47,322 nt of DNA from Tulasnella sp. 424 (GCA_019633425.1 WSUB01000219.1:9000-56321); one strand, 5' to 3'; counted from the first letter of the stretch, positions 14,413 through 26,089 are shown. Numbers and translations are program-made. The notes: generated from the sequence alone by a model not told the origin.

Positions 14413-15311
14413 TAGAGAGGAAGCTCTGGCTGTTCAGACCGTAGAGGGTGAGCGAAGTGCTGGGACTGCTGTATACGTTCCGATTGTCGCGTTGACTCGA
14501 CTGTTGGAGGGCGAAAGGTCGTCGGGGTTGAAAAAGCGAAAGCGAGGAAAACGCGCGCGGCAGTCATGATACGAATTGATTTCCAATCGCATCATGAACG
14601 TCCTTTGCCACATTCGGCCATTCTGCCAGCGTTTGTCCCAGTTTCTAAGAACGAACGGATTTTCTTATAAATTCTGGTCAGTCGAGTGTTTGTTCTTTCG
14701 CGAAGCCCTGCGTGTGAGAAGGCTTCTGCTTGCGCTAGCTGTCTTTGGAGCGCCTTTGCGTTGGTCGATATAGGCTCGCCAGCCGCTAGATCCTCCTCAG
14801 AGACTGATGTGCTGATCTTTCGGTTCTTGCAAGCATGGTCTGAGGTTATTGCTTCCCGGGATATCTCGGGACTCGAGGCGTCTTGTCGTATGAGGCAGGA
14901 GGGACTGCTCAGATTGGCGACAGCATTTCGACTCGGACTGCATGGTGCCTGGAGAAAACCATGAACTAAACCGTCCGTCCTCAGCTGCAGAGCAATCGAA
15001 TTCAAGAACTCTATAGCACCCTCTCGCTGCCAGTGTTGATGTGATGCGCGTGTACTCACGCAGGTACGCATCGAGGTTGCTTGATCGAGCCTGCATGTAG
15101 GCAGAAATGCTCGTCTAGTGCTGTCGATTGAATCCCGTATCTCGAGGACTTTGGAAGGGAATAAGGCTAAAAGGTAGGGACCGGCGGCGATCGCGAATCC
15201 AGACCAGGGCCGTCCTTAAATAAGAAGGCGCGGGAACGATTCCTCATGACATAAAGCGCGACTCCTTCAGTCCAATTCTTGATCATTGTCTTCCCCCTCC
15301 GACGTTGCAGC
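14413..15311. other. Intergenic between divergent BTB copy C and the TB2/DP1 gene
   Basis: 14413-14960 resembles the 5' flank of BTB copy A. 14960-15311 is unique and contains no gene I can support. Both promoters should lie here. A motif ATAAAGCGCGACTCC occurs near 15250, shortly before the ATG at 15312. Confidence 0.4.
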
Positions 15312-16287
15312 ATGTTTTTCTTCTTCCTCATCGCTCGCTTCCTCTCGTAAGCTCAGAACGGCTCTACTGTATCTGTATCAGCATAGGCTAAATCTTTTAC
15401 TCGCTACAGGCTGCTCATTGCGTTCCTCTACCCCGCCTATGAGACGTTCAAGACTGTGGCATACCGACCGGGTTACGAAAACCAGTCTGCCAGATGGATG
15501 ATGTACTGGGCGATAATCGCTATCCTAGCAGCATACGAGTACTCCGTCGAGTTTTTGATTAGCTGGTGCGTCCACGACGGCCGGGTGCCGCAGCACTCAA
15601 CGGAGGTGCTCACACGACAACAACGACTATTGGTGTTACAGGCTCCCCCTCTACCACGAGCTCAAGACCTTGTTCCTTCTATTCTTGGTTCTTCCCCAGA
15701 CTCAGGTATATCGCATATCGTTGGGGCGATAACGGGCCTTGTTCTGACCGAATTACACCGCTCAGGGATCCACACTCCTCTACCAGAAATACGTCTTGCC
15801 CTTCCTGCTCGAGCACGAAGCTCTCATCGACAACCAACTCGGGTCTCTTCAAGGGAGGTTCTTCCAGATTATCCAACAGCAGTTCCAAAACGTCCTGCAA
15901 AAGGTCTTCGGCTGGCAAGCGTCTCAGGCGGCCGCGAATGTGCAACAGGGACCTCGTGGTATTCAAGGTCTGGGGGGTGCCGGTGCTCCATCTCGCCCTG
16001 GAATGCCAGACGGTGCTCCCTCTGGCATCCTTCCAGAGGGCTATGGTGTAGGTCCTGATGGAAGCGTGCCGGCTGGTATGCAGGACCTGTGGCGACAATA
16101 CGGCCCGTCCGTCATGGCAACGGGTGCATCTCTTCTGCAAGGCCAAGGTGCTCCTCAGGCCCAACCTCAATCTCAACCTCAACCTCGCCCCTCAGCTGGC
16201 AGCAGGTCTAGCTCATCGAAGAGTGCTAAGCCGAAGGCTAGGGGAACCTCGGGCGGTAATCCCCCACCTTTCGTCCCTCAATACTAG
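15312..16287 (+). CDS. TB2/DP1/HVA22 (REEP/Yop1-like) ER membrane-shaping protein, 258 aa
   Basis: Exons 15312-15346, 15410-15565, 15642-15705 and 15766-16287. The family (reticulon-like hairpin proteins such as Yop1 and the REEPs) inserts wedge-like hairpins into tubular ER and stabilises curvature. Visible family marks are an N-terminal hydrophobic stretch, LLIAFLYPAYETFKTV, the conserved ARWMMYWAIIAILAAYEY (residues about 44-61), and FPLYHELK-like LPLYHELKTLFLLFLVLPQTQGSTLLYQKYV, which is the typical end of the domain. Residues about 110-150 are an amphipathic, Gln-rich helix. After that, a long disordered tail is rich in Gly, Pro, Gln and Ser and ends FVPQY. The start has only 11 residues before the hairpin, shorter than yeast Yop1 and closer to REEP1-4. 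The exact symbol is uncertain. Confidence 0.85.
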
Positions 16288-16679
16288 GATGCCCGTTCGC
16301 CGATCTATTCGCGACCAAGATGTTCCGCATCTCGACCTGTTCAGCTGGCTGAACTCTACCCTACCCTTTCTCGCTACGGGATCAACGAGTAACATGCCGA
16401 ATTACCATATACAATCACGAAATTCCGCTTTGCCTGCGTCTCTTTTTCTGCCTTCTTAGAATATAAAAAAACCGTTTTCAGAGTATCTAGTTAACTGCAT
16501 GTAACGGAAATTCATGGGATCCGCTTTCTGCTTGCATAGAATAAATTCGATCGTGTTTCTGGCGCTCAACGTCGGGCTGCGGCATAGCCCCGAATGGGAA
16601 AGTGATCTGAGCACACTTGAACAAGCTAACCACAACAAAAATCCGACCGTCCTTCCCTCAATCATCGTCGAGTCTACTC
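16288..16679. other. Intergenic, no gene seen
   Basis: This holds the 3' UTR of the TB2/DP1 gene and the promoter of the F-box gene. An AT-rich segment at about 16460-16480 (AATATAAAAAAACC) could serve as an A-rich terminator or as an AT-rich promoter element. An in-frame ATG at 16617 upstream of 16680 offers an alternative, 21-residue-longer start. Confidence 0.4.
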
Positions 16680-18985
16680 ATGGACGACTATCTACCCACC
16701 CGCTACATGGATCTGCTCGCCACTGAGCTTATTGTTATGATTCTTGGATATCTTGATCCTCGCGACCTTCTACAAAATCTGACCGTAAGCTCACCTCACC
16801 CTCTCATCGCCACCCGATGTGTGCTAACTGGTCCTCCTTTTGGCAATTGGCAGGTTTGTCGACGTTTTAAAGAGGCTATAGAAAGCTCTCCGCTATTGAA
16901 GTATAATATTGCTCTTGCTAGAGGTCAGCGTCGTCATCGACCTTTCTGCTGCCTAATTACACACTTGACTGACACCGGACCCGACAAACTCCCTGAAACC
17001 AAAACGGACCTCCCCTCTCCCCTTTGTCCATCATTGCAGTCGGAGCTGTCGACAATCCCAATAACTCACTATCACTCAAGGAGAAACTCAAACGACTTGA
17101 ATCTCAGGAGAAAGCGTGGCTGAATTTGACTTTCGCTCGGAGAGACACCATCCACATTCCGGCTCGCTTCGGCCCCTTCGACCTGTGCTCGGGTGTCTTG
17201 GTCGGGGCTCGCGCATCTGCTCCCGAGGAGAATGGCGACGACCATTTCGCCGAAGCAAATATGCAGCCCTTACCTGATGGGGATGAAGAGAATCTCAACG
17301 CTCGACAGCTGCTAGGAACAACCCTTCCTTCGGTGCTCTCAGATGACACCGATGTACGCTCGTGGAGCCGCGACGTTGGGTTCCCCGTCTACGGACTAGG
17401 GATTGATACACAGCAAGATTTAGCCATTGTCATACAACGACGGACATCTCAGTGAGTTCGATCGTGCTCCAATAATCGCGTTTCCCGAGGTGCCATGCGG
17501 CTGACGTGCTCCGGATTTCAAACGCTGCGCCGGGGAATAACAGCGACGAACCATTCCAAATCCACCTTCTTGCTCTGTCCACATTCGAACCGCATCCATT
17601 GGCATCTCAACGAATCTACGAACATCATACCGACGTCCGAGTTTCGCAAATATCAGTCCGTTGTATGGGCAATTTGGCGGGGGTCATGTTCCATTCCTTC
17701 GAGGCCGAACTCTTCCAACAAACATTATTGGTTTTTGATTGGACGACAGGGATAACGAAAGCGGTATGTTTTATATCGCTCGCGGCTTTGGGTGGTTGTT
17801 TCTGATTCTTTGTGGTTACCCCTTTTTTATAAGTGCATCGAATCGGTCAAGGAAGGCCGATTCTTTGATGATTTCGGCTTCATCACTTCCGACACACTTG
17901 TTCTCCCAGTCAGAAAACCCGGCCCGGCCACTCTCGACATTTATAAGTTCGACACTCGCAAGGTGGAGCGGCGTTCTGAACGCCTTTCTCGCGGTTCCTT
18001 ACCATGCGCGGTTCGGATTGCCAGCTTCTGGCTCCCCGCAATGCGTCAGCCACTTGAGGTATCTGTTAACCCGATATGCTGCAATACGGAGCCCCCAATA
18101 CCCCATCGATACTATGCCAAAGCTTCCCCGACATCTCCCGGACCACGTTGCCCCCCATTCTACCAAGACGGAGAGAACTCTCTCTTGTCGTTCAGCTTCA
18201 TGGTTTGTCACGGCCACTCCGCACAATCAGTGACCCCGTTGCACGAGCGATTCACTCTCGTCGTACAACGCCGAGCACTCCTCAAGAGAATTGAAGAGGC
18301 TCTGAGACCTGCCAACAGCCGATGGGTAGGGTCACACTGGAAGACGGTCAACTTTCCGTGGAACGAGTGGGGTCCTTCCTCGTCGCGGTGGCTTACCATG
18401 AAACACCTCTCCTGGGCTTGTTTCATGAGTGGGACCCGGCTGATCTTGTCGCCAATAATACCCGAAGATCGGTCCCTGTGCCACCTCAGGGTCCTTGATT
18501 TCAACCCGGCAGTCGTGGAGAAGGAGAAGCTTCGTCAGCAGCAGCGACGGAGTTTACTACCCAGCTACTGCGTTGAGGAACCCGGTTGCTCAAAAGGAAG
18601 AACGATTTGCAAAGGAAAGGGGAAACGGAGGGAGTCCGATGTCGTGGAGGATGCGGACGCAATGGCCAAGTCGGATATCGAAAACCTCTCGTATCAGTCG
18701 GCGCTGGTGAAACTCGTCGACGAGCCGGGCCGCATCCTAGCAGGGAAGCTGTGGGCTCATGAGGTGCATTCCAACCTCCCCTATCGACAAGTGACAACAA
18801 AAGAGAGCTTCCCTTATGCGAATGTCGTAATTGATGATGAACGCATTGGAGGAATCTTGGTAAGCGTGCATCTAAAGTATTTCATTTCGCTTGTTTAACT
18901 TGTTCTCCCGTAGGTCGGAGAAGACGGTGAACTGACGGATGTGGAGGTCTTGACTATGTACGACGATGGATCATCAACCCAGTAG
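16680..18985 (+). CDS. F-box domain protein (652 aa, six exons)
   Basis: Exons 16680-16784, 16854-16923, 17040-17451, 17490-17763, 17834-18859 and 18914-18985 give 653 codons in frame. The F-box spans about residues 9-60 (LLATELIVMILGYLDPRDLL, then VCRRFKEAIESSPLLKYNIALA across intron 1), which would bind Skp1 in an SCF ubiquitin ligase. The rest follows a pattern common in Agaricomycete F-box proteins: SLKEKLKRLESQEKAWLNL, then a beta-rich propeller-like region (DLAIVIQRR..., FQIHLLALSTFEPHPLA, GNLAGVMFH, TLLVFDWTTG, FITSDTLVLP, LDIYKFD). The substrate is unknown. Intron 3 (17452-17489) is only 38 nt. A further intron inside exon 5 is possible but not needed. The 3' end has been copied to 21330-21666. 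Confidence 0.75.
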
Positions 18986-19793
18986 CTGACGTCAAGGCAA
19001 CTTCGTTCGGAATCTGTGTTCAAAAGTGCTACCACACGTGTATCGACTTGGCGTTCAGACCATCCCATTCGCACCCTCCGTCTAACTTTATCCTTTCGAA
19101 CTTACTAGTTTGTACTTCTATTTATCCTACGGTTGTCGTTAATTACTTCTCTGTTGTTGTAACGAATGCTTCGATGAATTTTACACATTCAATAAAACAC
19201 ATGGCGGTATTTCTAGGCCGATCTAGGTGCCGGCTCTCCCAGTGTCCCATACAGGCCGATTAGCAGTTTAGGCAAAGGAGAAGAACCTCTCCGAAACGGG
19301 CCCGTCAATATCCCCGGTGGTCAACATTGCGGTGCTACGTAGATCTCGTGAAGCTCGATCTCACGAAGCTCGATCTTAAGGCGGGCTGGAAGACGTGGAT
19401 GTTGCCGCAATCAAGCGTTTGTTCCCACATGAGGAGTTGCTCGCTCCCCACGTTTGAACTTAACGGCTTCGCACAAACCTTTTTGTGTGTGTACTTCAAA
19501 AGCCGCTAAAGTACTATGCTTCGGTATTTCCGATGAAGGACCATAACGAGAGCCGGCGGTATGGACCCTCCCGTATCCCACAGACCATGGCCGATGGAGC
19601 TTCGGCTTCATTAGCGTCCTCCGCCGGCACAAAGGACACAGCCGCATCTCTTCTCGGCTCTGCATTATATTTCAGGACACATACACGAGTATAAGAGGAC
19701 TGGCATCGTGTAGTCCAGTATGCGGCTTCCCCCTTATTCTGATCCACCCCTTTGCTCCGCACGACCCATAATCTTGCGGCTGGAATATCGAAC
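18986..19793. other. Intergenic (part of the 2.68-kb duplication)
   Basis: Holds the 3' flank of the F-box gene (AATAAA at about 19191) and the promoter of the thioesterase-like gene. It is closely similar to 21667-22462. No gene is supported. Confidence 0.5.
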
Positions 19794-21049
19794 ATGGCAC
19801 CGCTTAGCCAAGCTAATAAGATGTTCTGTCTTGCCCATAACTCAGAAGATGGCTCAAAGCTCTACGAGGGTTTTGCAGATCCGGAATGGGCTTTCAAACG
19901 GTGAGTGTTGGCACCTTTCGGCCCTCGAAGAGTCGGTTGGATGATCCTGAAGTGTTATCGATTACCACAGTGTAACGTATGGAGGTAAGATAACGTCGAT
20001 CTTGCATTTCAGTGAACGCGCGCCAACCGGAAGCTTGCCCGTGCCATCCTAGGATTTTCCTTATCGGCCATACTAGACGCGGCATTGCAGTTCCAGTCCA
20101 AGACCCCGCATCCGGATCCGATTCGTCTCGAGAGTGAATTTTTACGGGCCGTCACCCCTGCGATTTTCCAAGTCCGCATTCGACCTGTTCAGGCTGGAGA
20201 GCAGTCCGCCAACTTGACCGCAGAACTTTGGCAGGGGGTATGTGTGAACACCACCATTGTTTGCCGCCAGGCTGATCCCTCTTTCAGGGTATATTGAAGA
20301 TAATGTGCCACCTGGTCTTTACGAATTTCGACGTTTTATCAGAGTCCAGGAGTGTCCCGACGTTGCCAGAAACACGTTCCCCTTCCCACCCGCTACCGAC
20401 GCACCCATCTCAAGCTCCACTATTAGACCGTTTGTGGGCACCCAAGATTTATGAGCGGTACTCCTGGGCGAGAGAGCCTTCCTCGGTGGAACGAAGCTCA
20501 CTCGCAATAATAAAAGGTGGGAGAACGCCTACCAGTAACGGGATGACATCCGGCGCTTGGATCGAGCTACACGAGAAGCCGGAGGTGGAAATGTCGGCAT
20601 CATGGATCCCATTGTTTGTGGATATGACCGAGACAACTTGGAAACTGCTGCCTAAAGATGTAACGGGAGCGGTTCGATGGTACGCAGGACGCCCTCTAGA
20701 CCACACCGACACTGATATTTTATGTCGCGCTGCTAGGTGGCCTAGCTCAGTATTCATGGACATTGAGTTCAAGTGTCGGTTACCACTGCCCTCACAATAC
20801 GCCCCTCACACACTGGGGGTCTTCACTTTGAAGCACCATCTCGATAATAGATTCTGGAGCGATTCTTCGGAAGTTTGGAGTGCCCCATCGGTTCTTGCCG
20901 ATGCAAATGTCAAGGTGGATGAACAATGGAGGGAGAAGATGGTGTGCGTCGCGGTAGCCACACAAATTGCTTCATTGGCGCCAGTGAACGTACAAACCCG
21001 ATACGAAGGCGAGACAGGTAGCTCCTATATCGAGCAAGCCAAGCTGTAG
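19794..21049 (+). CDS. Thioesterase-like (double hotdog) protein, copy 1, 355 aa
   Basis: Exons 19794-19900, 19971-19984 (14 nt), 20053-20237 and 20288-21049 give 356 codons. The family is the acyl-CoA thioesterase-like (4HBT/TesB type) superfamily. The N-terminal hotdog is recognisable from VTYGGFSLSAILDAALQFQ (the 'HGGY' helix position), SEFLRAVTPAIFQVRIRPVQAG, and LTAELWQGGILKIMCHLVF. The C-terminal half has the second domain with WIPLFVDM and a closing EKMVCVAVATQIASLAPVN. I cannot confirm catalytic residues, and the substrate is unknown. The paralogues at 22463-23733 and 33044-34280 keep the same splice positions, including the 14-nt exon. ATG 19794 gives MAPLSQANKMF, matching MAPLSQANKVF and MAPLSEATRT in the paralogues. 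Confidence 0.75.
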
Positions 21050-21329
21050 CGACCAAAACAGGGCCCGATGTCCCTAAATTGTAGTTAAATGGCCCGATGC
21101 CAACTTGCTTATCCAGCACCCTCCCTTACGTCGCCCAAGGCTTGATTTGGACGTCAGAGCTACCCAAGGACTGTAGATTGTACCTCTCTCCGAGACACTA
21201 AATGTAGAACTTTGCATCGATGATTTTCGCTCTTTACGTCTTGGGATGTGGTGACCTAAAGGCGTAGAAGGTGTAATCGGCAACGGCTTGACCCTGGGAG
21301 TCCTGACTGATCATATCGCCCCTTCGACG
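21050..21329. other. 3' flank of thioesterase-like copy 1 and duplication junction
   Basis: Matches 23734-24031 downstream of copy 2. The matching ends near 21323 (CTGACTGATCATATCGCCCCTTCG here; CTGACTGATTATATCGCTCCTTCG at 24008-24031). That point is therefore the breakpoint between units. No gene is seen. Confidence 0.6.
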
Positions 21330-21666
21330 TAGAGGATGCGGATAGTTGGATATCGAAACCTCTTGTATCAGTGAGCGCTGGTGAAACTCGTTGATCACGA
21401 GCCAGGTCGCATCTCAGCAGGGAGGCTGTGGGCTCATGAGGTGCATTCCGACCTCCCCTACTGACAAGTGACAACAAAAGAGAGCTTCGCTTACGCGAAT
21501 GTCGTAATTGGTGATGGACGCAGTGGAGGAATCTTGGTAAGTAGGTATCTAAAAAAATTCATCTGCCTTCTAACCTTTCTCTCGTACTGCGTAGGTCCGA
21601 GAGGATGGTGGACTGACAGATCTGGAGGTCTTGACCATGCATGACGATGGACCCTCAGTCCAGTAG
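21330..21666 (+). pseudogene. Duplicated 3' fragment of the F-box gene
   Basis: Closely matches 18645-18985, the last part of exon 5, intron 5 and exon 6 of the F-box gene, including the stop region (GGACCCTCAGTCCAGTAG). It has indels that break the frame near the start, for example the sequence corresponding to NLSYQSALVKLVDE. The rest of the F-box gene is absent. It was carried along as the left edge of the tandem duplication and has no start or F-box of its own. Confidence 0.85.
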
Positions 21667-22462
21667 CTGACATCATCAAGGCACCTTCGGTCGGAATTCT
21701 GTGTCCAATATTGCTTCCACCTATTTATTGATTTGCCTTTCGCCAGACCATCCCTTTTCGCACCCTCCGACTAACGTTATTAAGAGCATGTACTTCTATT
21801 TATCGTGCAGTGGTCGCTAATTATTTCTCTACTGTTGTAACGAGCGCTTCTACTTGAACGTTACACGTTCCATAAAACACATCGTGGCATTGTTAGCGCG
21901 GGGGGTAGACGCCGGCTCTCCTAAGTGTCCCATCGCGCCAAGCGTTTTGGGTAGAGACTAGTACTCTCTGATCCCGGGCTCGTCCCATATCCCCGTCGGC
22001 TGATATTGCAGTGCCTCGTAGATTCCCCTTCACAAAATTTTACGAAACTCAATCTTAAGGTGGACAGGAAGATACGGCAGCTTCCGTAACCCAAGCACTT
22101 GTTCAATAAGCTGGTCCCCAACATTCGAACTTGACGGCTTCGCACAAACCTCCTTGTCTGTATACTTCAAGCTGCTGAAGTGATTTACTATGCTTCAGTA
22201 TTTCCGGCGAGGAGCCATGTTTGACGAGAGCCGGCGGTAGGGACCCTCCCCATGGGATCCAGATGGAGCTTCGGCTTCATGGGCAACCACGGCCGGCACG
22301 GGGACACCGCCGCACTTCTTCTCAGGTCTGCATCGGATTCTAAGACACATAAATAGACCAGCATAGTATGGTCCAGCATGCGATTTCACCCCGCTTTAGC
22401 CTTCCTTCCGATCTAACCTTTCGCTCCGCACGATCTATCATTTTGCCGCCAGAATATCGAAC
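21667..22462. other. Intergenic, copy of 18986-19793
   Basis: Similar along its length to the spacer before thioesterase-like copy 1, with about 20 bases of net length difference. It includes the promoter of copy 2 and a conserved element GAGCCGGCGGTA(T/G)GGACCCTCCC. No gene is supported. Confidence 0.5.
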
Positions 22463-23733
22463 ATGGCACCGCTTAGCCAAGCTAATAAGGTGTTCTGTCT
22501 CACCAATACTTTAGACGATGGTTCAAAAGTCTACGAGGGCTTTGCAGACCCAGAATGGGCTTGGAAACAGTGAGTGTTGGCACCTTTCGCCCTCGACTGG
22601 TTGGTCGGATAATCCTGAAATGGTATGGATCGATTACAGCGTAACATATGGAGGTAAGATAGCGTCAATCTTGTATTTCAATTAGCGCGCGTCAAACCGA
22701 AGCTTACACGTACCCATCGTAGGATTTTCCCTCTCGGCCACACTAGACGCAGCATTGCAGTTCCAGTCCGAAACTCCACACCCGGATCCAGTTCGTCTCT
22801 CAACTCAATTTTTACGGGCTGTCACCCCTGCAATTTTCCAAGTCCGCATTCGACCTGTTCAGGCTGGAAAGCCGTCCACCAACTTGACCGCAGAACTTTG
22901 GCAGGGGGTATGTGTGAACAATACCATTGTCTTGCCACCAGGCTAAAGCGCGAGCTCACTGCTGATCCCACTGTCAGGGAATTTTGAAAATAATATGCCA
23001 GCTGGCCTTTACGAATTTCGACGCTCTATCAGAGTTCCCCGGCCAGACGTTGGCAGGAACACATTCCCCCCTCCACCCGCTCCCGACTCACCCATCTCAA
23101 GCACCGATATCAGACCGTCTATTGGCACCCAAGATCTATGAGCGGTACACCTGGGCGAGAGAACCTACCATGGTGGAACGAAACTCACTCACAACAAAAG
23201 GTGAAAGAATGCCTGCCAGTGACGGGATGACATGCGGCGCTTGGATCGAGCTGCATGAAAAGCCTGACGTGCAAATGTCGGCGTCGTGGATCCCATTGTT
23301 TGTGGATATGCCTGAGACGACTTGGAAACTGCTGCCTAAAGATGTGTCGGGAGCGGTTCGATGGTACGCAGGGCACCCTCTGGACCATGCTGATGCTGAT
23401 ATTTTATGTCACGCTGCTAGGTGGCCCACCTCGGTATCTATCGTCATCGAGTTCAAATGTCGGCTACCACTGCCCTCACAATACGCCCCTCACACACTGG
23501 GGGTCTTCACTTTGAAACACCACCTCGATAATGGATTGTGGAACGATTCTTCGGAAGTTTGGAGCGCCCCATCGGCCCTTGCCGATGCAAATGCCAAGGT
23601 GGATGAACGATGGAGGGAGAAGATGGTGTGCGTCGCGGTAGCCACACAAGTCGCCTCATTGGCGCCAGTGAACGTACAAACCCAGTATGAAGGCGAGAGA
23701 GGTAGCTCTCACATCGAGCGAGCCAAGCTTTAG
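22463..23733 (+). CDS. Thioesterase-like (double hotdog) protein, copy 2, 353 aa
   Basis: Exons 22463-22569, 22640-22653 (14 nt), 22723-22907 and 22978-23733 give 354 codons. The protein is very close to copy 1 (19794-21049). The first three exons have identical lengths (107, 14 and 185 nt), and the fourth is six bases shorter. Differences include a two-codon deletion near SEFPGQTLAG and substitutions such as WKH for FKR at the first splice junction. The reading frame is intact, and no lesion was seen in splice sites (donors GTGAGT, GTAAGA, GTATGT), so both copies are probably functional. It sits 406 bases before the GDI gene on the same strand. Confidence 0.75.
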
Positions 23734-24138
23734 CGATCAGTGCAGGGTCCACCGCTCCTGGATGGCAGTTGAATTTGTATGATTCAAACCCGCTTGCCCG
23801 ACCCGTTACTTTACGTCGCCAAAGACTAGACTTGGACGTCAGAGCTACCCAAATATTATCGATTGTGCATCTCTTCGAGACACTAGAAGTCGAACTTTGC
23901 ATAGATGATCTGCAGTCTTTACGTCTTGTGAGATGGTGGAACGCCTCCATCAAAGTGCTTAGAGGCGTAAAAGGCGTAATCGGCAATGGCTGGACCCTGG
24001 GAGCCCCTGACTGATTATATCGCTCCTTCGTCCCCTCGTTTGAACCGCACCTCTTGCTCTCCATCTTTCACCACCTCCTCCCTCTTCCTCACCTCTTACA
24101 CCTCTACGACATCTCTTTAACGACTTACACGGCCTATC
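23734..24138. other. Spacer and promoter of Rab GDI
   Basis: 23734-24031 repeats the 3' flank of the thioesterase-like gene. 24031-24138 is unique and strongly pyrimidine-rich (CCACCTCCTCCCTCTTCCTC), as is typical of highly expressed fungal housekeeping promoters. Confidence 0.5.
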
Positions 24139-25912
24139 ATGGATGAGGAATACGATGTGAGGCTCGACGGTTTCCTAAAACGCGATTCCATTGCTGACTG
24201 CGGGGCTGCTACCAGGTCATTGTGCTCGGAACTGGATTGACGGAGTGCATTCTGTCAGGACTACTCTCGAGAGAAGGCAAGAAGGTCCTGCACATGGACC
24301 GGAATGACTACTACGGTGGTGAAAGTGCCAGTCTGAACTTGACTCAGGTTAGTCAACCTCTGCTGGCTTCGATGCCCCGAGCCCAGCCTTTTGCTGATCT
24401 ATTTATGCTCCCCACGCGTCAATGATTTTCTGGCTTCGTTAATGACGTCTGTACGCGTCATTGATAGCTCTACCGCAAGTTCCGTCCCGGCCAAGAGCCG
24501 CCGGCCGAGCTTGGACGCGACCGTGACTACAACATCGACCTCATCCCCAAGTTCATCATCGCCTCGGGAGAGCTCACAAAGATCCTTGTTCACACTGATG
24601 TCACACGCTACATGGAGTTCAAGCAGATCGCTGGTTCGTACGTGTATCGTGATGGCAAGATCTCAAAGGTACCATCTACCGAGATGGAAGCGGTCAAGAG
24701 CCCTCTTATGGGCCTCTTCGAGAAACGGCGCGCCAAGAACTTCTTCTCTTTCTTGCAAAGCTGGAAGGATGAAGATGCAACAACTCACCAAGGTCTGATT
24801 CTTTCCCTTTTATTTCCTTGCGAGCTTCCGGTGCTCAACTAGGGACCGTATTGCGTACAGGTATCGACCTCGACAAGGACTCGATGAAGACGGTCTACGA
24901 GAAGTTCGGTCTCGAGTCCGGGACTCAAGACTTCATCGGTCACGCCATGGCCTTGTACTTGGACGACGAGTGAGTGGTGCTCTGGCTCTTTCAGGGCGTC
25001 TATGTCTGATCCCCCGTTATTTGTAGTTACATTACCAAGCCGGCTCGACCCGCCTACGACCGCATTGTTCTCTACACTCAGTCTATGGCTCGCTACGGCA
25101 AGTCACCATACATCTACCCTCTCTACGGTCTTGGAGAGCTCCCTCAATCATTCGCTCGTCTCTCCGCCATCTACGGTGGAACATACATGCTCGACAAGAA
25201 AGTCGACGAGATCGTCACTGACGACACTGGCAAGTTCGTTGGTGTTCGTAGCGGACAGGAGACTGTGAAGGCCAAGCAAGTTATTGGCGATCCGTCATAT
25301 TTCGGTGCTGGCGAAGAAGGCGGAAAGGTCAGGACCGTCGAGGAGGGCAAGGTCGTCCGTGCTATTTGCGTGTTGAAGCACCCGATACCTGGAACGGATG
25401 ATTCCGACTCTTGCCAAATTATCATTCCTCAGAAGCAGGTCAACCGAAGGAACGGTAAGCTAAGTGTTGGTATCTGTATCTAATCCTCATTTACCGAACG
25501 TCATCTCTATAGATATTTACATCGCTGCCGTCTCGCACACCCACAATGTTGCTGCTAAGGGCATCTGGATTGCCATTGTCAGCACAATCGTCGAAACATC
25601 CGTTCCCGAACGCGAGTTGTTGCCGGGTCTTCAACTGCTAGGCACCATCCATGACAAGTACGTGGCCACTTTTTCGTGCAGAGCCCACGAAGCTAATACC
25701 AATCTATTATTAGATTCGTATCGATCACGTCGCTTTACACACCCACCGCGGATGGGAAGTCGGACAACATTTTCATCACTCGATCTTATGACGCCACATC
25801 TCACTTCGAGACTGTCGTTGACGACGTGCAGGATGTTTGGCAGCGTGTCACTGGTCAGCCTTTCAGCGAGCTTAACCTCAAGAAGAGCGAGGTGGACAAC
25901 CTTCAAGAGTAA
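24139..25912 (+). CDS. GDI1: Rab GDP dissociation inhibitor (451 aa)
   Basis: Exons 24139-24156, 24216-24347, 24468-24792, 24861-24969, 25027-25454, 25513-25657 and 25714-25912 give 452 codons. GDI extracts prenylated, GDP-bound Rab GTPases from membranes, keeps them soluble and returns them to donor membranes. Family marks are the N-terminal dinucleotide-fold-like [38 protein letters not shown], the Rab-binding platform region ([18 protein letters not shown]), [52 protein letters not shown], and a C-terminus like that of other GDIs. The length equals the usual 440-460 residues. Exon 1 encodes only six residues (MDEEYD), which is common for fungal GDI genes. No anomaly is seen. Confidence 0.95.
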
Positions 25913-26089
25913 TGTTCCTCCACTTTACACGAGGTCCATCTCTGCTTGCCATCTGTCGTCTCACTCCAACTGTACATTTCTCGCTCATTTCCTTTTGTGA
26001 TTATATCAATGGAAACATAACATGCATGCTAACAAAGGAGCATAAAAGCTTGCGAAATCTCGGCAAATCCCAACACCCAATGGGTCAAT

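Larger units (their letters stand above)
8780..15000. repeat. Three tandem BTB units (about 1.9-2.2 kb each)
   Basis: The start-codon positions of the three copies are 10309, 12513 and 14412, so the periods are 2204 and 1899 bp. Each unit holds a 3' flank of about 330 bp, the gene and several hundred bases of 5' flank, all in the same orientation. Similarity extends through the intron and flanks, so this is segmental DNA duplication, not retroposition. Confidence 0.8.
18643..24031. repeat. 2.68-kb direct tandem duplication (two units)
   Basis: Unit 1 is about 18643-21325 and unit 2 about 21326-24031. Corresponding points are 2669-2684 bases apart: F-box stops 18985/21666, starts 19794/22463, thioesterase stops 21049/23733. 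Each unit holds an F-box 3' end, a spacer, the thioesterase-like gene and its 3' flank. The left edge falls within exon 5 of the F-box gene. Confidence 0.85.

Noticed and set aside
21350..21666. Possible second functional F-box gene
   Set aside because: Only the last 340 bases are duplicated, with frame-breaking indels; there is no F-box or start.
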